Shown here piece after piece: positions 48,634-58,746 of a stretch of DNA of 64,000 nt. The number at the start of each line of letters is the position of its first letter. Position 1 is the first letter of the stretch. The notes beneath the pieces were generated by a model. That model had not been told where the DNA came from, ran no database searches, and saw only the letters and a list, made by a program, of their open reading frames with translations. Origin of the DNA: Paracoccaceae bacterium (GTDB lineage: Bacteria > Pseudomonadota > Alphaproteobacteria > Rhodobacterales > Rhodobacteraceae); the NCBI GenBank assembly GCA_030148005.1, contig JASBUI010000013.1, positions 1 to 64,000 of the forward strand, given 5' to 3'. Made by a program: the position numbers and the translations under genes.

Positions 48634-49206
48634 TCAGGGGATGATACGGGTGTATTTGGTGCCCTGAAGCGTCGCGCCGACCAAAAGTCCGGTCTGGCCA
48701 AAGACCACGGCAATGACCGGGCTAAGCGCGGTGGTGGTGCCTGCGGCGAGGTTGCCGCCCTTGTCCTTAAAGGCGTACTCGACGTCGCCGCCGGCGGACC
48801 ATCCCTGCGACATGCGGAAATCGGCAAGCGCGTCTGGCGTCATGAAGAAGAGAACATGGGCAAACTGCTGCGCGCCGATCTGAAGCCCGAAGGTGCCGGA
48901 GGTGGCCGAGTAATAATCGACGTTCGAGCCGTCGATCTGCAGAGCGCCGCGCCCGTAAGAGCCGCCGATGCCAAAGCCTGCCTTGGTGATCAGCGGCATG
49001 ACCAGCATGCCAGAGGCCTTGTTGGCCAGATCGACCGTGCCGGGGTAGGTTTGGTACATGAAGTCCAGCGTGGTTGCGACGCGCGCGTCGATGCGTTCAG
49101 CGCCGGACGAGCCGATGCCGTTGCCGCAAGCGGCAGTGGCCGTCAGAGCGCCGGTTGCGACGATGAATTTTCGCCGCGTGTACTTGTGATTGGAAGAGCT
49201 GCTCAT
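48634..49206 (-). CDS. SYLF-domain (Ysc84) protein, putative Tat-exported lipoprotein
   Basis: Start near MSSSSNHKYTRRKFIVATGALTATAAC; SYLF-type GYGRGALQ-like region; ORF extends to 49272. Confidence 0.85.
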   Translation of the reverse strand: MSSSSNHKYTRRKFIVATGALTATAACGNGIGSSGAERIDARVATTLDFMYQTYPGTVDLANKASGMLVMPLITKAGFGIGGSYGRGALQIDGSNVDYYSATSGTFGLQIGAQQFAHVLFFMTPDALADFRMSQGWSAGGDVEYAFKDKGGNLAAGTTTALSPVIAVVFGQTGLLVGATLQGTKYTRIIP

Positions 49207-49352
49207 CTCTTGAGGTGTCCTTTTGCCTGAAGTGCCTGACATGATATGACGGTTGTCCCGTTCTGATGCCAACTATAGGCCATGGAGCCCAGCCTGTCAT
49301 CAGCCAAGAGCCGTTTGCCGCCCTGCTGCTGGCAACAGGGCGCGATCGGCGC

Positions 49353-50354
49353 TTAGGCGTCGTTCAAAATCTCGGCAACCTCCGGGGCGAAATAGGTGAG
49401 GATACCGTCGCAACCTGCTCTTTTAAAAGCCAAAAGGCTTTCCAGCATCACCTTTTGCCCGTCAATCCAGCCGTTATCGGCGGCCGCGCGGATCATCGCG
49501 TATTCCCCTGAGACCTGATAGGCGAAAGTTGGCACGCCGAAGGTGGATTTCACGCGGTGGCAGATATCAAGATAGGCAAGCCCCGGCTTGACCATGACCA
49601 TATCGGCGCCCTCGCTCAGATCACGCTCTATCAGGCGCAGCGCCTCATCAGAGTTTCCGGGGTCCATCTGATAGGTCTTCTTGTCGCCTTTCAGCGCGCC
49701 GGATGCGCCCACAGCGTCGCGGAACGGGCCATAAAAGGCGCTGGCGTATTTGGCGGCATAGGACAGGATGAGGGTGTCCTGGTAACCTTTTGCTTCCAAA
49801 GCGTTTCTCATCGCTGATATGCGGCCGTCCATCATGTCGGAGGGGCCAAGGATATCCGAGCCAGCGGCGGCCTGCGCCAGTGCCATTTTGACGAGGGCCT
49901 CGACGCTTTCGTCATTGACGATGACCCCATCGCGCACGATCCCGTCGTGCCCGTTGGCGTTATAGGGATCAAGCGCGACGTCGGTCATGACGGCGATGTC
50001 GGGGACCGCATCCTTGATCGCGCGCGTGGCGAGGTTGGACAGGTTATCGGGGTTCCACGCCTCGGCGCAGTCTTCGGTTTTCAGCGAGGGATCGGTGCTG
50101 GGAAAGAGGCAGATCACGGGGATGCCCAAGTCGCGGGCGCGGCGGGCCGCCTGAACCGCAAGATCGACGGACTGGCGCATGACACCGGGCATAGAGGCCA
50201 CGGCCTCGCGGTGATCCTTGCCCTCGCACAGAAAGATCGGCCAGATCAGGTCATCGACGCAAAGCGTGTTCTGGCGCACAAGGCGGCGAAGCGGTTCCGA
50301 ACGGCGCGGGCGGCGCAGGCGCGTTGCGGGAAAGGGGGCGATGGTCGGGCGCAT
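49353..50354 (-). CDS. hemB: Delta-aminolevulinic acid dehydratase
   Basis: 333 aa; RPRRSEPLRRLVRQN, SDMMDGRISAMRNAL, SYAAKYASAFYGPFRDA, DMVMVKPGLAYLD. Confidence 0.96.
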   Translation of the reverse strand: MRPTIAPFPATRLRRPRRSEPLRRLVRQNTLCVDDLIWPIFLCEGKDHREAVASMPGVMRQSVDLAVQAARRARDLGIPVICLFPSTDPSLKTEDCAEAWNPDNLSNLATRAIKDAVPDIAVMTDVALDPYNANGHDGIVRDGVIVNDESVEALVKMALAQAAAGSDILGPSDMMDGRISAMRNALEAKGYQDTLILSYAAKYASAFYGPFRDAVGASGALKGDKKTYQMDPGNSDEALRLIERDLSEGADMVMVKPGLAYLDICHRVKSTFGVPTFAYQVSGEYAMIRAAADNGWIDGQKVMLESLLAFKRAGCDGILTYFAPEVAEILNDA

Positions 50355-50476
50355 GGGCGTGGCCTACTTTTAGGTTGGTTGGCCTACCTGAAAGCATGGT
50401 TTTAAGGCTATCTCAAGTCTGGTGGTTCCCGAAAACTGAATGTAGGGTGCGCGAAACAGGCACAAGGCGCATCAAA

Positions 50477-51010
50477 TTGGACTGGTATCAGACCGTTTTT
50501 GAACTGATCGATATGCGATCCTTTTCAAACCTCTGGTATTGGATATCGCTTGCCGTGGTCTGGTCGACGGCCAGTCACTGGGTTCTTGGCGTGCCCTATG
50601 ACGTGGTTTTGCGCGCCAAGCGGGATGGCGGGCAGGCCGAGCAAGATTTCCACGATCTTCTGCGCGTGAACGTCAACCGTATCCTTTACATCGTCAACGT
50701 CTCGGGCTTGTGGGTTCTGGCGCTTAGCTGCGGGCTTTTGTCGGCTTTGGCAATCCTTGGGTTCTGGTACTGGATCGAGTTTGCACAAGCCTTGTTCCTG
50801 CTGGCCTTTCCGATGTCGATCGTGGGGCTGATCAGCGTTCGAACCGCCCACCGGATCGTCGAGGCGAATGAGCCGGGTGAGGCGCTTTATACCCGGATGC
50901 GGCACCACCGGCTTTGGACGCAGGTCATCGGGATGATCTCGATTTTCGTGACTTCGATCTGGGGGATGTACCAGAATCTCGACACCGGGGCCTTGGGCGC
51001 TGGCTTTTGA
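50477..51010 (+). CDS. Rhodobacterales-type conserved membrane protein of unknown function
   Basis: Likely TTG start at 50477 (LDWYQTVFELIDMRSFSNLWYWI...); about 4 TM. Confidence 0.72.
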   Translation: MDWYQTVFELIDMRSFSNLWYWISLAVVWSTASHWVLGVPYDVVLRAKRDGGQAEQDFHDLLRVNVNRILYIVNVSGLWVLALSCGLLSALAILGFWYWIEFAQALFLLAFPMSIVGLISVRTAHRIVEANEPGEALYTRMRHHRLWTQVIGMISIFVTSIWGMYQNLDTGALGAGF

Positions 51011-51049
51011 CGGTTGACAACGCCGCTGGGTCGATTAGCCCCGACGGCA

Positions 51050-54000
51050 ATGTCAAATCCGCTGCATATCACGCTTTCAGGCGCCCCCGAGGGGCATGAC
51101 GCGAAACTTCTTCTGGAAGAGCTGGCGCGCGCAGATGCACCGGTCATCCATGTTGCGCGCGACGACAAAAGGCTTGAGGCGATGCGCGCTGCGCTGGCCT
51201 TTTTCGCCCCGGATGTTCCAGTTCTGAATTTCCCGGCGTGGGATTGTCTGCCCTACGACCGCGTATCGCCGCACGCCGATATATCGGCGGCCCGCATGGC
51301 GACGCTTGCAGCGCTGGCACATGGCGTTCCGGGCAACTTCATCGTTCTGACAACGCTTGCGGCCGCCAGCCAAAGGGTTCCGGCGCGCGCGCTTTTGCAA
51401 GAGGCGGCCTTTAGCGCAACTGTCGGGCGGCGCATTGACGAAGAGGCGCTTCGCAATTTCCTTGTGCGGATGGGTTTCTCAATGGCCCCGACGGTCAATG
51501 AGCCGGGCGACTATGCCATTCGGGGCGGCATCATTGATATTTTTCCACCGGGTGAGACGGGGCCGGTGCGTCTGGATCTTTTCGGCGACACGCTGGACGG
51601 CGCGCGCCGTTTTGATCCTGTCACCCAGCGCACGACAGAGAAACTAGGCGTTATTGAGCTTGCGCCGGTAAGCGAGGTTATTCTGGACGATGCGTCAATC
51701 ACGCGGTTCCGCCAGAACTATCGCCTTGAGTTTGGCGCCGCTGGCACGGACGATCCGCTTTACGAGGCGGTCAGCGCCGGGCGCAAGCATGCAGGGATCG
51801 AACATTGGCTGGGCTTTTTTCACGAAAAGCTTGAGACGCTTTTTGACTATCTTCCCGGCGCGCCCGTGGTGCTGGATGATCAGGTAACGCCCACGCGCCT
51901 TGCCCGCTGGACGGCGATTGCGGATCAGTACGACACCCGGCGCGAGGCGATGACCCATAAGGCGCGGCTGGACACGGTCTATAAACCCGCGCCGCCGACG
52001 CTTTTGTACCTTGATGACAGCGCTTGGAATGCCGCGCTAGAGGCCACGCGCGTTATTCAGCTTTCGGTGCTGGCCCAGCCCACGGGCCTTGGGGTGACGG
52101 ATGCGGGCGGGCGAATTGGCCGCAACTTTGCGCCCGAGCGGCAGCAGGAAAACATCAGTCTTTTTGCCGCGCTCGCGGCCCACATCAAGGACCGGATGGC
52201 CCAAGGGCCGGTCGTGATCGTCAGCTATTCAGATGGTGCGCGCGAACGTCTTGCCGGGCTGCTGGAAGACGAAAAGATGACCGCGGCCCAGCCGATTGAG
52301 CGGGCGCGCGACATTTCGGGCAAGGGCGTTTACCTCTCGGTCTGGGCGCTTGAACACGGCTTTGAAATGCCGGGAATGACTGTCATTTCCGAACAGGACG
52401 TTCTTGGTGACAGGCTTATCCGGACGCCCAAGAAAAAGCGGCGGGCCGATAATTTCCTGACCGAAGCCCAAAGCCTGTCGCCCGGCGATCTGGTGGTGCA
52501 TGTCGATCACGGCGTCGGGCGGTATCACGGGCTTGAGATCATCACCGCCGCCGGGGCTGCGCATGAATGCCTAAGTCTTGAGTATGCCGATGCCGCCCGG
52601 CTTTACCTGCCTGTCGAAAACATCGAGCTTCTGTCGCGCTTTGGGCATGAAGAGGGGCTTTTGGACCGGCTTGGCGGCGGCGCATGGCAGGCCAAAAAGG
52701 CCAAGCTGAAAGAGCGTATTCGCCAGATTGCCGACAAGCTGATGCGCATTGCTGCCGAACGCGCCTTGCGCAAAGCCCCCGTGATGGAGCCGCCCGAGGC
52801 GATGTGGGATGCCTTTTGTGCGCGCTTTCCCTACGAGGAAACCGACGATCAGCTGTCCGCAATCGAAGAGACGCTGACCGACATGGCCGCGGGCGTGCCA
52901 ATGGACCGGCTGATCTGCGGGGATGTCGGGTTTGGCAAGACAGAGGTTGCCATCCGCGCGGCCTTTGTGGCGGCGCTGTCGGGGGTTCAGGTCGCTATCG
53001 TGGCGCCCACAACCCTGCTTGCGCGGCAACATTTTCAATCCTTTTCCGAAAGGTTCCGCGGCTTTCCGGTGAACGTTCGCCAACTGTCGCGCTTTGTTCC
53101 TGCAAAAGAGGCGACCGCAACGCGCGAGGGTATATCGCGCGGCACGGTCGATATCGTGATCGGCACCCATGCGCTTTTGGCAAAGTCGGTGCGTTTCAAG
53201 AACCTTGGCCTTTTGGTGATCGACGAGGAACAGCATTTCGGCGTCTCGCACAAGGAACGGCTGAAAGAAATGCGCTCGGAAATCCATGTGCTGACGCTGA
53301 CGGCCACGCCTATTCCGCGCACGCTTCAGCTGTCGCTTTCGGGGGTTCGGGATCTGTCGATCATCGGAACCCCGCCGGTCGATCGTTTGGCGATCCGCAC
53401 CTATGTTTCAGAGTTCGACGCCGTGACGGTGCGCGAGGCGCTCCTGCGCGAGCATTACCGCGGCGGCCAGTCCTTTTACGTGGTCCCGCGCATATCCGAT
53501 CTACCCGAGATCGAAGAGTTCTTACGGGCGCAGCTGCCCGAACTGACCTATGTTGTGGCCAATGGCCAGATGGCCGCGGGTGAGCTTGATGACAAGATGA
53601 ACGCCTTCTACGACGGCAAGTTCGATATCCTGCTTGCCACGACCATCGTTGAAAGCGGTCTCGATATCCCCACGGCCAATACGATGATCGTGCACCGGGC
53701 CGATATGTTCGGTCTGGCGCAGCTCTATCAGATCCGCGGCCGCGTGGGCCGCTCCAAGACCCGTGCCTACGCCTATCTGACGACCAAACCGCGCACGCCG
53801 CTGACCGCTGGCGCCGAAAAACGGCTGCGCGTTCTGGGCACGCTTGATACGCTTGGCGCGGGCTTTACGCTTGCCAGTCAGGACCTCGATATCCGGGGCG
53901 GCGGCAACCTTGTGGGCGAGGAACAATCGGGGCATGTCCGCGAGGTTGGGTATGAGCTGTACCAATCCATGCTGGAAGAGGCGATCGCGCGCATCAAGAC

Positions 54001-54514
54001 GGGCGAATTGCAGGGGCTTTCTGAAACCGACGACCAATGGGCACCGACCATCAACCTTGGCGTGCCTGTCCTGATCCCCGAAACCTACGTGCCGGACCTT
54101 GACGTGCGCCTCGGGCTGTACCGCCGCCTGTCCTCGCTTTCGGGCAAGGTCGAACTTGAAGGTTTCGCGGCCGAGCTTATCGACCGCTTTGGCAAGCTGC
54201 CGCGCGAAGTGAACACGCTGATGCTGATCGTGCGGATAAAGGCGATGTGCCGGCGTGCGGGCATTGCCCGGCTGGATGGCGGCCCCAAGGGGGCAACAAT
54301 CCAGTTTCACAACGACAAGTTCGCCTCTCCCCGAGGCCTTGTTGAATTTATCGAGGCTCAGCGCGGGATGGCTAAGGTCAAGGACAACAAGATCGTTATC
54401 CGCCGCGACTGGAAGAACGATGGCGACAAGATCAAGGGCGCTTTTGCCATCGCGCGCGATCTGGCCGAAAAGCTGGCGCAAGAACGCAAACGCAAATCGG
54501 GTTCCCCTGCCTGA
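51050..54514 (+). CDS. mfd: Transcription-repair coupling factor
   Basis: Start at MSNPLHITLS (51050); VHVDHGVGRYHGLE, GDVGFGKTEVAIRAAF, DEEQHFGVSHKE, LTATPIPRTLQLSLSGVRDLS. Confidence 0.97.
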   Translation: MSNPLHITLSGAPEGHDAKLLLEELARADAPVIHVARDDKRLEAMRAALAFFAPDVPVLNFPAWDCLPYDRVSPHADISAARMATLAALAHGVPGNFIVLTTLAAASQRVPARALLQEAAFSATVGRRIDEEALRNFLVRMGFSMAPTVNEPGDYAIRGGIIDIFPPGETGPVRLDLFGDTLDGARRFDPVTQRTTEKLGVIELAPVSEVILDDASITRFRQNYRLEFGAAGTDDPLYEAVSAGRKHAGIEHWLGFFHEKLETLFDYLPGAPVVLDDQVTPTRLARWTAIADQYDTRREAMTHKARLDTVYKPAPPTLLYLDDSAWNAALEATRVIQLSVLAQPTGLGVTDAGGRIGRNFAPERQQENISLFAALAAHIKDRMAQGPVVIVSYSDGARERLAGLLEDEKMTAAQPIERARDISGKGVYLSVWALEHGFEMPGMTVISEQDVLGDRLIRTPKKKRRADNFLTEAQSLSPGDLVVHVDHGVGRYHGLEIITAAGAAHECLSLEYADAARLYLPVENIELLSRFGHEEGLLDRLGGGAWQAKKAKLKERIRQIADKLMRIAAERALRKAPVMEPPEAMWDAFCARFPYEETDDQLSAIEETLTDMAAGVPMDRLICGDVGFGKTEVAIRAAFVAALSGVQVAIVAPTTLLARQHFQSFSERFRGFPVNVRQLSRFVPAKEATATREGISRGTVDIVIGTHALLAKSVRFKNLGLLVIDEEQHFGVSHKERLKEMRSEIHVLTLTATPIPRTLQLSLSGVRDLSIIGTPPVDRLAIRTYVSEFDAVTVREALLREHYRGGQSFYVVPRISDLPEIEEFLRAQLPELTYVVANGQMAAGELDDKMNAFYDGKFDILLATTIVESGLDIPTANTMIVHRADMFGLAQLYQIRGRVGRSKTRAYAYLTTKPRTPLTAGAEKRLRVLGTLDTLGAGFTLASQDLDIRGGGNLVGEEQSGHVREVGYELYQSMLEEAIARIKTGELQGLSETDDQWAPTINLGVPVLIPETYVPDLDVRLGLYRRLSSLSGKVELEGFAAELIDRFGKLPREVNTLMLIVRIKAMCRRAGIARLDGGPKGATIQFHNDKFASPRGLVEFIEAQRGMAKVKDNKIVIRRDWKNDGDKIKGAFAIARDLAEKLAQERKRKSGSPA

Positions 54515-54563
54515 CTTCTTTGTGGCTCAAATATCCCCGGGGGTCCGGGGGCGGCGCCCCCGG
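54515..54563 (-). repeat. 3'-end repeat element, copy D
   Basis: Minus strand: CCGGGGGC-GCC-GCCCCCGG hairpin then GGGGATATTTGAGCCACAAAGAAG; core identical to copy A. Confidence 0.8.
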
Positions 54564-54574
54564 GCGTTGACGGT

Positions 54575-55792
54575 TTACGCGCTGGCAGGAATGGCGCGCA
54601 TCAGGGCCCAGGCCAGGGCCACCGCGATCATCAACCCCAAGGCCACGGGCAGGGGCGTTCCATCAAAGGCCAGACCGATGGGCGCGGCGATCGCAACCGC
54701 CAGAACCGTCGATATCGCCCCGATGACCGAAGCTGCCGTTCCCGCGATATGGCCCACAGGCTCCATCGCAAGCGCATTGAGGTTGCCAAGGGTCAACCCG
54801 GCCAGTGCAAATATTGAAACGGCCCAAAGCACGTAGGCGGCAAAGAACAGCCCGGCAGGCAAAAACGCCCAATTAGTTGCCGCCGCGATGAAGGCCGAAA
54901 AGCCGACCTGCGTGGCCAAGGTTACGGTGATGATCCGGCGCATGCCGACCCTTTCGACGATACGCGCGTTCAGGATGCTTGCACTGGCAGAGGCAATGGC
55001 GATGCCGCCAAACCACAAAGGAAAGCTTTCGGCGCGGCCAAAGCTTACGTCAAAGATCGGCTGAACGGTGGAGATATGCGCAAAAAGGGCGCCAAAGCAC
55101 AGGGTTTGAACGGCGATGGAAAGGGCGATCTGCCTGTTGCCAAGGATTTCCCGCAAGGCCAGCTTGAACTGCGCCCAGTTCAAAGGCACCCGCCTTTCGG
55201 GCGGCAGTGTTTCGCGCTGGCGCAGGCCAAGCCATAGCGTTGCCAGCGCGCCGAAAGTGACGAAGGCCAGAAAAATCGCCCGCCAGCCGGCGAAGTGAAT
55301 GATCAGGGCGCCGAAACTTGGCGCAACCGCCGGGACAAGCACAAAGATCACCATCACCAATGAGATCAGCTTGGCCATCGCGCGCCCCTCATAGAGATCG
55401 CGGATGATCGCCGTTGCCACGATCCGCGGGCCGGCGGCGCCAATGCCCTGCACGGCGCGCGCCACCAGCATCACTTCGAGCGATCGGGACACCCATGCCA
55501 CCAGGGCGGCGATGACATAAAGCGCCATGCCGAAAAAGATCACCGGGCGGCGCCCGAACCGGTCAGAGAGAGGGCCGGCAAAGAAGGTGCCGATCCCCAT
55601 GCCAAGCACAAAGCTGGTCACAACCAGTTGGGCCCGGTTGGGCACATCTGGCGTCAGGTTGTCAGCAATGGCCGGCAGCGCCGGAAGCATGGCGTCGATT
55701 GAAAAGGCAATCGTTGCAAAGAGCGTGGCCATAAGGGCCACAAACTCAAACTTTCCAGGCTGGCTTGCAACGGGGGCTGCGGCCTCGCTCAT
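54575..55792 (-). CDS. MFS transporter, Bcr/CflA-like multidrug efflux
   Basis: 405 aa, 12 TM; MLPALPAIADNL, FAGPLSDRFGRRPVIFFGM. Confidence 0.92.
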   Translation of the reverse strand: MSEAAAPVASQPGKFEFVALMATLFATIAFSIDAMLPALPAIADNLTPDVPNRAQLVVTSFVLGMGIGTFFAGPLSDRFGRRPVIFFGMALYVIAALVAWVSRSLEVMLVARAVQGIGAAGPRIVATAIIRDLYEGRAMAKLISLVMVIFVLVPAVAPSFGALIIHFAGWRAIFLAFVTFGALATLWLGLRQRETLPPERRVPLNWAQFKLALREILGNRQIALSIAVQTLCFGALFAHISTVQPIFDVSFGRAESFPLWFGGIAIASASASILNARIVERVGMRRIITVTLATQVGFSAFIAAATNWAFLPAGLFFAAYVLWAVSIFALAGLTLGNLNALAMEPVGHIAGTAASVIGAISTVLAVAIAAPIGLAFDGTPLPVALGLMIAVALAWALMRAIPASA

Positions 55793-56463
55793 CGCTCCGG
55801 CTCGGAACTGGGGTCTGCCTCGGCGTTGGCAGCCTCCTGCGCGGCAAGTTCATCCAGCACTTTGGTCCAAAGCTCTGTGGGCTGGGCGCCCGGCACGGCG
55901 TGCTGGTTTGCGATGATGAAAGTGGGCACACCCGAGACGCCCATCTCGCGCGAGTGAGCGTCGCGGGCACGGATATCCTCTTCATCGGCTTCGGTGGTCA
56001 GAAGGCGCTGAACCATTGCCGCATCCATTCCGCAGGCATCTGCGATATCGGCCAGCACCTCGCGGTCACCGATGTCGCGGCCTTCCTTGAAATAGGCGGT
56101 AAAAAGGGCGGAAACAACGCGGGTTTGGGCCCCTTCGATACCCGCCCAATGGATAAGCCGGTGGGCATCAAGCGTGTTGGGCGTGCGCTGGATCGCGCCA
56201 AAGTCGATCTGAAGCCCGGCAGCTTCCGCCGCCTCGGCAATGCGGCCGTAAACTTCGACCGCCTGCTGCTTGCCGCCGAACTTTGTCTCAAGGTACTCGC
56301 GCCGGTCCATGCCTTCGCGCGGCATATCCGGGTTCAACTGAAAGGGGTGCCATGCGATCACGACGGGGCGGTCGCTGCGCGCTTCAAGCGCACGATCCAG
56401 CTGAGCTTTGCCGATATAGCACCAAGGGCAAATCGGGTCTGACAGGATGTCGAGCGTGATCAT
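55789..56463 (-). CDS. DsbA family oxidoreductase (FrnE-like)
   Basis: Start reassigned to MITLDILSDPICPWCYIGKAQL (56463); CPWC motif. Confidence 0.92.
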   Translation of the reverse strand: MITLDILSDPICPWCYIGKAQLDRALEARSDRPVVIAWHPFQLNPDMPREGMDRREYLETKFGGKQQAVEVYGRIAEAAEAAGLQIDFGAIQRTPNTLDAHRLIHWAGIEGAQTRVVSALFTAYFKEGRDIGDREVLADIADACGMDAAMVQRLLTTEADEEDIRARDAHSREMGVSGVPTFIIANQHAVPGAQPTELWTKVLDELAAQEAANAEADPSSEPER

Positions 56464-56522
56464 GGGTTGGGTCCTTTTGGGTCGTGCGTCAGAGGTGTCT
56501 TTTGCCGGTGCGGGCAAGGGTT

Positions 56523-58049
56523 TTAGGTCGCCTTTGGGGCGGCGGCGGTGTTGCGCAATGCCTTACGGGCAATCTTGTTGTTGGCCGCCCGTGGAAGCTT
56601 ATCGATACGGCGATAAATCCGGGGGCGTTTGTAGGTGGCTAATTGGCCTTCTGCGTGTGAAATCAGTGCCGGCTCGCTTAAGTCCGCGTCGGCCTCGTAG
56701 TAAAGTGCGATGTCACAGGTATCGGCTTTTACGGAAATTTCAACCGCAGCGCAGTCGCCCATTCCTTCAAAGCCGGCAAAGGCGCGTTCAACCTCCATGG
56801 GCGAGACGCGAAAGCCGCCTGCGTTCATCATATCGTCAGCGCGGCCCAGATAGGCGACGCCGCCGTCTTTGTCCATCGTCGCCTGATCGCCCGTGAGGAA
56901 CCACTCGCCGCGCATTCGGGCGGCGGTTTCGCCCGGCGCGCCCAGATAGCCAAGCATCAGGCCGGGGTCCTGCCGCGAAATGGCGATCTGACCCGGCTCG
57001 CCAACCTGACATGGCGTGCCTGCCTCGTTCAGAATGGCCACCCTTCGGCCCGGTTGCGGCCGCCCCGAAGTACCCGGTGTTGCCGGGGCGCCCGGAGAGC
57101 CTGAAATGAAGGTCGAACACTCGGACATACCGTAAGCTTCGTGGACGGGGCGCCCGGTGCGCTTCTGCCAGGCCGCCGCAATACCCGCGGCCATCTTTTC
57201 GCCTGCTGACAGCCCGTGGCGCAGATCGGGCAGGTCCAGATCAGGCGCTTCGCGAAGAAGGCGGCGATAGACGCCGGGCGCTGCGGCAAAGATCGTCGCC
57301 CGCTGGAACTTCAGGATCCGGGCCAGATTGGCAGGATCAAGACCGGGGGCAGGGATCAGCGCCGTCGCCCCGATCGACAGGGGATCGATCAGCCCCGTGC
57401 CAAGTGTATAGGTCCAGTTGAAAGCGCCGGCATGAAGCATGCGGTCCGCTTCGGTCATACCGTACCAGCCCTGCCACATCATCTGCCGCGCCCAGACGGC
57501 GCGATGGGCGTGCACGACGCCGCGTGCATGGCCCGATGTGCCCGAGGTGTAGACGATATAGGCGGGACGGTCCGGATCGCCTTTGTCAAACGGCGCGGCC
57601 TTGAGCGCGCGAAACTTGCGCAGCTCATCAAGGGTGATGATCCTGCCCGGATCATTGGGGAGCGAGACGCCCGGCTGGCAAACCGTGGCGGCCGGTTTGA
57701 GGTCCGGCATCATCTTGTCCAGCTCAGGCGCGGTCAGCTGCGCCGATGTCGGGACGGGAATGATCCCCACAGCAATGGCGCCCAGATAGGTGATGGGAAA
57801 ATCGACAGAGTTTCCAAGGCGCATCAAAAGGTGCTGGCCGGGGGTCAGGCCCGCCTGCAACAGACCCGCGCCCGTGCCAAGGACAGCGGCCTTGAAATCA
57901 CGAAAGCTCCACTCTTCGGCCCCATCGCGGCCAACAACGGCAAGGGCGGTCTTATCCGCCAAGGCATCGGCCCGGGCCAGAACATGTTCGGCCATGTTGA
58001 AAGGACTGGGGCAGGGCGCGAAGGCGCCTTTGTCAAAAACCGAAAGCAT
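56523..58049 (-). CDS. AMP-dependent acyl-CoA synthetase (benzoate-CoA ligase-like)
   Basis: Start reassigned to MLSVFDKGAF (58049); YTSGTSGHARGVVHAHRA, GEWFLTGDQATMDKDGGVAYLGRADDMM. Confidence 0.93.
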   Translation of the reverse strand: MLSVFDKGAFAPCPSPFNMAEHVLARADALADKTALAVVGRDGAEEWSFRDFKAAVLGTGAGLLQAGLTPGQHLLMRLGNSVDFPITYLGAIAVGIIPVPTSAQLTAPELDKMMPDLKPAATVCQPGVSLPNDPGRIITLDELRKFRALKAAPFDKGDPDRPAYIVYTSGTSGHARGVVHAHRAVWARQMMWQGWYGMTEADRMLHAGAFNWTYTLGTGLIDPLSIGATALIPAPGLDPANLARILKFQRATIFAAAPGVYRRLLREAPDLDLPDLRHGLSAGEKMAAGIAAAWQKRTGRPVHEAYGMSECSTFISGSPGAPATPGTSGRPQPGRRVAILNEAGTPCQVGEPGQIAISRQDPGLMLGYLGAPGETAARMRGEWFLTGDQATMDKDGGVAYLGRADDMMNAGGFRVSPMEVERAFAGFEGMGDCAAVEISVKADTCDIALYYEADADLSEPALISHAEGQLATYKRPRIYRRIDKLPRAANNKIARKALRNTAAAPKAT

Positions 58050-58115
58050 GGGTGCTTGGCTATGGGGTGATCTTGGGATTTGCAAGGCCCCTCGCGATGG
58101 CCTATTGGCGGGCGC

Positions 58116-58739
58116 ATGAACGAGCGCGGCGAAGATAAACTGCTAAGACTTGCGCGCGGCGGCGCGCCCGAGGTCGCGGCCGAGCCGCTGGATCTTGGTT
58201 TGCGCGTGCGCGGCCTGAGAAAAGCGCGCAACTGGACGCTTGAACAGGCAGCGCAGCAGGCCGGGCTTGCCCGATCGACCCTGTCAAAGATCGAGAACGG
58301 CCAGATGTCGCCGACTTATGACGCTCTGAAAAAACTGGCCCTTGGGCTGGATATTCCGGTGCCGCAGCTTTTTACCCAGCCATCGGGCGCGCAGGTCAAT
58401 GGCCGCATGGCCACAACGCTGCGCGGCGAGGGCCAGAAAGTGGCCACGACAACCTATGAGCATGAGCTTTTGGCCCAAAGCCTGACGCAGAAGTCCATGC
58501 TTCCTTACCGTGCGCGGGTGCGGGCGCGCTCTATCGATGAGTTTGACGGCTGGGTGCGCCATGACGGCGAGGAATTTCTATATGTTCTGACAGGCGTTAT
58601 TCGCCTTTACACAGAGTTCTATGAACCGGCCGAGATGGCACGCGGCGACAGCGCCTATTACGACGCATCAATGGGCCACAATGTGGTCAGCATCTCTGAA
58701 GAGGACGCGACGATCCTCTGGGTCACGTCGCGCCTTTAG
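58116..58739 (+). CDS. XRE family regulator with cupin domain
   Basis: Start at MNERGEDKLL (58116); HTH LEQAAQQAGLARSTLSKIENG, cupin HDGEEFLYVLTGVI. Confidence 0.92.
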   Translation: MNERGEDKLLRLARGGAPEVAAEPLDLGLRVRGLRKARNWTLEQAAQQAGLARSTLSKIENGQMSPTYDALKKLALGLDIPVPQLFTQPSGAQVNGRMATTLRGEGQKVATTTYEHELLAQSLTQKSMLPYRARVRARSIDEFDGWVRHDGEEFLYVLTGVIRLYTEFYEPAEMARGDSAYYDASMGHNVVSISEEDATILWVTSRL

Positions 58740-58746
58740 GTCAGGT

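Noticed and set aside
53522-54481. 319-aa minus-strand ORF inside mfd
   Set aside because: Shadow of mfd; composition skewed and no family resemblance.
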